Below, in pieces: positions 57,783-64,000 of a stretch of 64,000 nt of DNA. Made by a program: the position numbers and the translations under genes. Under the pieces are notes generated by a model. That model searched no databases. It was not told the DNA's origin and saw only the letters and a list, made by a program, of their open reading frames with translations. Origin of the DNA: Sipunculus nudus. Lineage: Eukaryota > Annelida > Sipuncula > Golfingiida > Sipunculidae. The stretch spans positions 35,356,019 through 35,420,018 of the forward strand of contig CM049306.1 in assembly GCA_026874595.1 (NCBI GenBank), given 5' to 3'. Position 1 is the first letter of the stretch. Each line of letters starts with the position of its first letter.

Positions 57783-58069
57783 CATAAAATTGAAATACCT
57801 AGACTATAGTATCAACGGCCATCATTTCACTGAAACACAATCAATGTAAAAAGATATTTATCTTATTTCGCTTTCACTTGATCACTCAGATTTACAAAAT
57901 TTCTATCCGTGTCGTATATCGATATGTGTAGTGTTTATGGACATTGTTTTCATCATAGCACGATTACATCTATCCACTACCTTTTAGGGATATCTTCATG
58001 GTGAAGACTGTTTTCTTTTGGTTGTTTTTTGTCTTTATGATTGAACAACCATGTGTGATCTGTTCGAGA

Positions 58070-58205
58070 CAGAAGAGTGCATGATATATATAGGATAGAA
58101 GAGCCTCGTTCTGGCAGTAGAAGCCCGCGCGAGCCCAAACAAGTACATGTGAATTCAATTCGGCTCGACTCAGCTATTTAATGTTAATATAAAGCAAAAT
58201 CTACC
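58070..58205 (-). promoter_or_regulatory. TATA promoter of VWA gene copy B
   Basis: On the minus strand, GAATTCACATGTACTTGTTTGG, GGCTTCTACTGCCAGAACGA and TATATATA (plus-strand 58085-58092) mirror the copy A promoter block. The core promoter is therefore still recognisable despite the coding nonsense mutation. Confidence 0.5.
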
Positions 58206-58300
58206 GAGGGATGTGATAAGTGATTCACGAGCGCGTTCATTCATGCCAGTTTGCGTCTATGGTACATTCACTGTAGCTCGGATTGAAAAGCTTTAATGAA

Positions 58301-61300
58301 GCTGCAGAACCTACGGATTGATGTGAATTAATTCGCCCGACAAGTTGGTTCCTGTAGTCTTAGTCAGCAAAATTCTCACTGTCCCAGATCGGTATTCAAT
58401 GCATTTGGATTCATTTATTATTTATTAGGTTACGTTTCTGCTTCTTGGGTTTTTTTTCTGCTTTATACCTTATTTTCTATATTTTACCAGTTCAAATTTA
58501 CTGCCTTGAACCGTTATATCTTTTTTCAGTGTTTTTCTTTCAAATAAATAATTGATGTTGAGATTTTTAGAGGATAGGTCCATGGCCTGTTAATGGCTTT
58601 GTCTATTGAATTAGTATAAAAGTGTTCATATGATAAGATTTAAGAATGATATGTTTTCATTAAGCCTTCTGGATGTCAGCCTTTTATATGCACGGGGTTA
58701 GGAATAATTAAGAGGTAATAACCTCATTCCTGTTGCTGGAATGAATCTCTGATGATGTTTCACCATATAATACCATTTTTGCTCCGGCGGGGTTCGTTCC
58801 GAGGGATATTCAGCTCAGGAGCCTTACGTCCTATAATCACTAGGTTTTTTCTTTTTCTGTCTCTGATATGATTACATGATAATTTTAATCCCAAAGATAG
58901 TATTTTCTTTTTCCAGCTTCTCATTTACTGTCTTTAAATTCATTCTCTCTCGCCAGATGCTTTACTTATTTAAACTGACTATGTTTTTCTCAGCCATAAA
59001 AATAGTTTTTGATCCATTTCAATCCTCCATTGCAACACGGCCAACACCAGAGCTGGTTTCAAAAGGAAATGTATTTAAAGTTATTATAATTACCATCACC
59101 TTTTCAAGAAATTGTAAATGTATTCGATTGCTTTTGAAAAGTAATTGCTGGAATAATTATTGTTTGTACTTTTGGATTTTTTTTACTCATGAATAATTCC
59201 ATCAAACTTCTTCGCTATTGAAGCGTACCTGTCTATCAAATCAGCTGCCCATATTACCTCACGCTATATGTTCACTTAAGCTGAATAAAAAAGCTTCCAA
59301 GCTAAACGATCATCGCACATGGAATTATTATCTTCCAGCTTACATGTTTTGTAAGTTATGGTTCTGTGTGTGAGTATTCCCCGTTCACGTTTTACTGCGT
59401 GACCTGAGGTCCTATCTTACATGTGCACATGCGCGACAACTCCCAAACAAAGAGAAGAATCATGGAAGAAGAAACACATAAGAAACATCGGCTGGAAGTT
59501 TGAAAAATGCTGATAAGTGAAGTTTAGCGGTACGCGTTGTTTATAAGTGCATTGCCACCTTTGCAAGTCTATTTCCATTCCGGTACAGCAGTAAGCGAAC
59601 GGTTTCAGAACAAAATATTGGCAGATAACAACATATTACTTCATATGAAAACATAATACTTCATGTTTAATGTTATCCTACCTATCATGTGAATAGGTCC
59701 CTTTAATTCCACAAGTTGGCAGAGGTATTGTGTTTTCGTATTATGGAGTTTGATAAATTTTATGTTGATTAGGGCGACACCCTAGAAACAACCATATAAT
59801 TATTGGTGGTAATCTTTGTCACCGTCGGTTACCTTTTCGGAAATCATTAATTATCATTCAATTACCATGAAATAAGCGGAAACATGAGTGTTAGTTTCCG
59901 AATGGGATGTAATTTGGCACTGACTACAATAAACACAGGTGTTGCCTAATCGGATCCACCTTTATTCTGGATCCATCTATATTCAGGGCCTATATGTCGT
60001 CCGACAGTCCTTCTGGCCGGCTCTCATAGGAAGTAATATTATTTTCAGATCACTGTCAGTTAATTTTAGAGGCTATTGCTCGTATACCCAAATGCAGAAA
60101 TGAAGCTGGTCTACTAAAGTTTGCATCCCTTGCAATTACCTCTTCTTTTAAATTAATGAAAAAAAGTCATTAACAATTTATATCAGACCAATTAACCATA
60201 TGTTACTTTCTGATGGCTTATTTTTTTCAATTTTTATCTTAAAAGGTACACTATTTTAAGCACCCAGTAAGAGAAATCCACTTTTAGTGGACTGATTTTA
60301 AACTTAATATCAATATGTCAATTTTTTTTTCTCTACCATGTATCTTTTTTGTTTAAAATGAAAAAAATTTTTTATTGAGCCATAATTTAAAATCTAAGTT
60401 TCAAAATAGAATAAACATATAAAAGGAGAAAATGGTTTTGAAATATTGTCATTTAGTTTAATCCAGAAAGAACTCTGTACTAGGTTAAAAATTATATATA
60501 CTTTATGGGGTTTAACATTAATATGAAATCTTTTTTATTAAGTTTATAAATGTAGGGAGTTTTGACAGAGATGCTGCCTTACATGCTTATGTTTACATCA
60601 TAATGTTTATCTTAGCATCATCTGAGGAGAAAACTTCCATGTAGATATGATTCTCCTGTAGAGGAATATGTTTTTTTGTAGTCAACTTTTGTATCAAATC
60701 GATCGAAAGGAAATAATCGATTATCGAACCAAAACCAAGGTCTTACAGCTATTAATATAGGCCTGGTCAATATTTCATGTTTTGGATTCACTTAAGGAAT
60801 TATTTTTATTGTGATATTACATTTTTACAGCAAAATATCTGGAATAAACTGTGGTATGCATTATTCCCCATTTCAACCCCTAACAAAGTACGCCCTTAAT
60901 TTTTTGGGAAAATTAGTGTTTATAGCAAGTCAGTGGAGACAGAAGACAACTGGCGAAAACTCTCGATAGGAAACGACATCTATAGAACATTTTAGGAACT
61001 ACTATTCGTCCCGAAAATGAAATGTATAATTCCTCTTTTTATACCAGCTTTAGAACATGCTAGGACTGGAGAAACACTTCAAATCCTTAGCTAAAGCAGC
61101 TATACTTAAAAATAAGTATAACCGGAAACGTCGGGGGAAGGGGGGGGGGGGGTGGTATGAGCAAGTCACACCAGCTGATATATGGCACAATTAAGTTTGC
61201 TGAAATTTACTTTTTGGTTAATGGTTATATATGATTGTGCCTCATTAATTGAATATTTAAATTTTTAAAATATTTGAATTACACAACGTGGATATACTGG

Positions 61301-61312
61301 TACCTGTAACTC
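58301..61312. other. Intergenic stretch without recognised gene
   Basis: AT-rich. An open frame of 106 codons at 58876-59196 is hydrophobic and low in complexity, with no motif. A G-run lies near 61141. Confidence 0.4.
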
Positions 61313-61507
61313 AGGGGCGGATCCAGGATTTAGGAAAAGAAGGGGTCAACCCCAGGAGGACTTATGACAAAACCTAAAGATAGGTCTCCAGGTCCGGAAA
61401 AGAGGGTTTAGACCGCTAAAATAGGCCGGAAATCCTTAAAATCAATTGCGACGGCTGAAAAAGGGGGATCCGAAACCCCCGGACCCTCCCCCTGGATCCG
61501 CTTCTGT
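61313..61507. mobile_element. hAT-like MITE, copy 3
   Basis: CAGGGGCGGATCCAGGATTT at the left and CCTGGATCCGCTTCTG at the right, flanked by direct repeat TAACT. The interior AGGTCCGGAAAAGAGGGTTT is the complement-type match to copies 1 and 2. It is the least homopolymer-rich copy and a good consensus seed. Confidence 0.75.
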
Positions 61508-61559
61508 AACTAACATTTTTTGGTTAAAATGTATGCCTTTTAGTTAAGGTGTATTGCCT

Positions 61560-62965
61560 AATTGACTTCGAAACTACTAAAATTATGGAAGACCGCAGAA
61601 ATAATTCCAGTCGCCAAAAATGACTCTCCTTAAGTGATGAACGATCTCAGGCCTGTTGTACTAACGTCTGTTCTCGCTAAATCTTCTTATCAAATTACTA
61701 CCAATTGTTTAACCAATTCTGGATCAACATCATTTTGCATATTCAGCCAACAGATGCAGAAGTGATGCAATTGCCTCACTAACTCCTTTTTTTATCAACA
61801 TTTGCACAGGAACCCCCGAAATTATGCGAGATCACTTTCATTGATTATTCTTCAGCCTTCAATACAATACAGCCGCACATCATGATAAATCAGCTCTGTG
61901 GGTATAACATTCCTCCTTCCTATACTGTCTAATGATTCTAGATTTTCTCTCAGATATAGGAGACCATTCAACATGTTAGAACAAGCACAGAAACTTCTTC
62001 AGATATAATCATAAATACAGGTGCCCCACAAGGCTGTGTTCTTTTAGTCGTTCTTTTTATCCTATATACAAATTATATGTCTCTGAGTCTCTTTCAGACT
62101 GTAAAATTATCAAAAATGCAGATGACACAGTCATTTTATTCCTGATACAAAATAATGATGAATCACTCTACAGGAAAATTCCGTATGTGACTGGTTGGTG
62201 TGAGGAACACTTTACCTTCAATTAAATGTAAAGAAGACTAAAGAAGTGGTCTATGATTTCAGGAGGTTGAATCCTGTAATTACCCCAGTTGCTATAAAAA
62301 AAAAAAATACCTGGGATATACTTTTGACAGAAATCTGAACTGGAAAGAACATGTGTTTAATCAATCCAAAAAAGCAAAAAATAAAATAAAAAGATTATAT
62401 TACCTGTATTATCTAAGAAAGCTTAATATTGACAAACCCATTTTTACTATGTGTTATAGGCCTAATTCAGTCATTTCAAGTGTCCTAACTGATGCACTGG
62501 AGTGCTGGTTTTAAATATATCTGATAAGTTAAAGAAACAGCTAAGTAATTTCAGGAAGAAAAGTTGTAGAATAACTGGTAATTCTCTTGCCACACACCAG
62601 GAAATCTTTGAAACCAAATCAATGGCCTTCGTATCAAAGTTCATGAACGACACATTACATCGCCTAAATTCAGAGTTCAGTTTTTTACTTTAAAGTAACG
62701 CTTAGATGTAGAACTACTCGATTTAAAAAAATCTTTTGTGCCATACATTATTAAACTTTTTAACTCACAACCCTCTAGTCTAGATTTGTAAAGTTTTCAA
62801 TTATGTGTAAAAATTATCTGCAGCTTATTTTTACATGCTTTTTTTTCATGCATTGTCAAATACTTTCTGTGTTACTTTTATGTATTTAATTATTTATTTT
62901 TTGAGTGCAAGTCAACAAAAATTTCCTGGAACTGAAGGCAAATAAATGTTATACCTTATCTTATG
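61560..62965 (+). pseudogene. Decayed non-LTR retrotransposon reverse transcriptase
   Basis: Fragments of an RT in shifting frames: LRPVVLTSVLAKS-like start (about 61646), FIDYSSAFNTIQPH (about 61840), TGAPQGCVL (about 62018-62045), a degraded Y/NADDTV box (about 62112) and LGYTFDRNLNWKEHV (about 62315). The order PQG, ADD and DxxLxWxxH is the jockey/CR1/Rex1-type RT palm and thumb. The tail, AATTTCCTGGAACTGAAGGCA then AATAAATGTTATACCTTATC, resembles L2/Rex-type 3' ends. Multiple frameshifts; inactive. Confidence 0.75.
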
Positions 62966-64000
62966 TATATATTTTTTAATGCACAAACATTCGGTGAAAA
63001 TGTTTTTTCTGGTATTAGAAATTCTCGCACCTTAAATGATAATTGGCCGCCTGGATATATAACCTACTGATCTAAATGTTTTTACGTTGTTTTTGGATCA
63101 GTGTTATTTATTTATTATTTTTTGTATGGGCTCCGACTGAAAAGATAGAAGCAGCTCATGCTTGTAGTGCCATCTGCTGGCAGTGTATGAATTTAAACAA
63201 TGAAATGTTGAGCTGTTAACACAGCAGCACACCAGACCACTCCTCCGGCCCTGTGTATCTAACGGGACAAATGGACATGCATCGCTGACGCAGTAAAGGC
63301 CCCTGTAATATCTGACGCGTGCAAACAGCAACAGTGATGTCACGAGCTCTGTCTGTCCGCGTCGCTTGTTTAATACACAGGTATGTAAAGTACTGGCCAC
63401 GGTCCACCGTTATTACCATGAAGTCCTGATTGCACCCTGTGCCAGGTCACTGCTGCTGCAGTGCTGGGAGCTTGCTGTCATTGATGCTGGACACTCATTG
63501 ATGCAGTTCCCAGCTGGCAGAGGATGCTTACAATCCAGATGACAGCCTGTTTATCTGTGTAACGGCTACAGGGCTGCAGGCTATCAGCTGAGCTAGATCA
63601 CAGGGTCAGCTCAGTGTGCCAGTCACCAGTGTACACAAATGTGTTGTAAAGACTTGAGTCTTGAGCCAAGTTGAAGGATGCAGGATGGGGTGGGGATGCG
63701 GGTATTAATATTTAATACTAATTAGTAATTACATAGTTAAATATTATCTCCACCTTTCCACAGGTTACTAGGTAGAGATCTATTTGTTTTTGTTGTTCTT
63801 CTTATTATTATTTATATTATTATTCTGCCACGTTTTTCATCCGATTCCATTGGTATTTACTCAGCATTGGATGCAGTATCTGTCTCTGTATAAAGAGATA
63901 GAGAGCCCTGCATGCTTTCTGTACATTTACCCCAACCTGACCCACATTCTTTTTTTAAAGTATGGTATTTCCAGATAATTTTTACTTGTTCAAGCCAAAA
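62966..64000. other. Right edge: GC-richer block with a CTCF-like site
   Basis: 63130-63620 is less AT-rich than its surroundings and repeat-free, which may mark an enhancer or the start of the next gene. Open frames of 98 and 67 codons on the minus strand have no recognisable motif. Confidence 0.35.
63167..63180 (-). promoter_or_regulatory. CTCF-consensus motif
   Basis: The minus strand reads CCAGCAGATGGCAC, which fits every position of the CTCF core CCASYAGRKGGCRS. CTCF is conserved in bilaterians; occupancy here is unknown. Confidence 0.4.

Larger units (their letters stand above)
48850..58300. repeat. Inverted gene duplication: arms about 48850-52140 and 54985-58300
   Basis: Both arms contain promoter, exons, introns and 3' flank in opposite orientation, separated by about 2.85 kb. 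Homology fades left of the promoter and right of the poly(A) region. Intron lengths differ (462 against 418, and 317 against 284 nt) while exon lengths are identical, so the arms are real diverged paralogues and not an assembly mirror. Confidence 0.85.

Noticed and set aside
48850-58300. Inverted duplication as an assembly artefact
   Set aside because: The arms differ by many substitutions and by intron-length changes, so they are not mirror copies of the same reads.
63104-63419. Minus-strand frames of 98 and 67 codons
   Set aside because: No motif, no splice context and overlapping in different frames; more likely regulatory or untranslated DNA.

Overview
The window is animal nuclear DNA. 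It is AT-rich, with spliced genes, GT-AG introns of 0.3 to 8.8 kb, many (TA)n microsatellites and G/C homopolymer runs, and a dense load of short transposon remnants. Tandem-repeat elements carrying ACGG microsatellites resemble the pearl / Helitron-associated elements known from bivalves. A marine bivalve mollusc, or a close lophotrochozoan relative, is the most likely source; that assignment is inferred from repeats and gene type. I see no prokaryotic operon, CRISPR array, rRNA or complete tRNA gene.

Layout. From 4.3 to 33.4 kb the minus strand carries one large gene of at least 14 coding exons. It encodes a fold-type I PLP enzyme of the class V aminotransferase / cysteine desulfurase-like family. 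All 14 exons join in phase and give 438 codons, including a PLP lysine in an SPHKF motif and a cysteine in an RSGCACA loop. The 3' end runs off the left edge. A likely promoter (ETS site, CCAAT box, CACGTG E-box) lies near 35.4-35.5 kb. From 48.9 to 58.3 kb there is a tail-to-tail inverted duplication of a three-coding-exon gene: a von Willebrand factor A domain, a lysine-rich linker and an unrecognised cysteine-rich C-terminal domain. The plus-strand copy is intact (510 codons). The minus-strand copy has one in-frame TAA at codon 329, although the 181 codons after it are almost identical between copies.

Repeats fill most of the rest. Pearl-like elements lie at 1-1012, 4858-9413, 9498-11303, 29810-30745, 38738-40055 and 43590-45513. 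Their units carry consensus nuclear-receptor sites: perfect estrogen-response-element palindromes (AGGTCAnnnTGACCT) and many TGACCTTTGACCT direct repeats. They also carry a recurrent GGTGGCGCCACC palindrome, and their 3' ends carry a conserved hairpin. Other elements are hAT-like MITEs, a second TIR family that hosts G-runs and TA microsatellites, a tRNA-derived SINE, a decayed Penelope-like element (26.3-27.0 kb), a decayed non-LTR reverse transcriptase (61.6-63.0 kb) and a 2-kb imperfect palindrome (40.66-42.61 kb).

Nothing indicates that the two gene families act in one pathway. The first is predicted to be a soluble sulfur/amino-acid enzyme, the second a soluble metal-binding adhesion-type module of unknown role.
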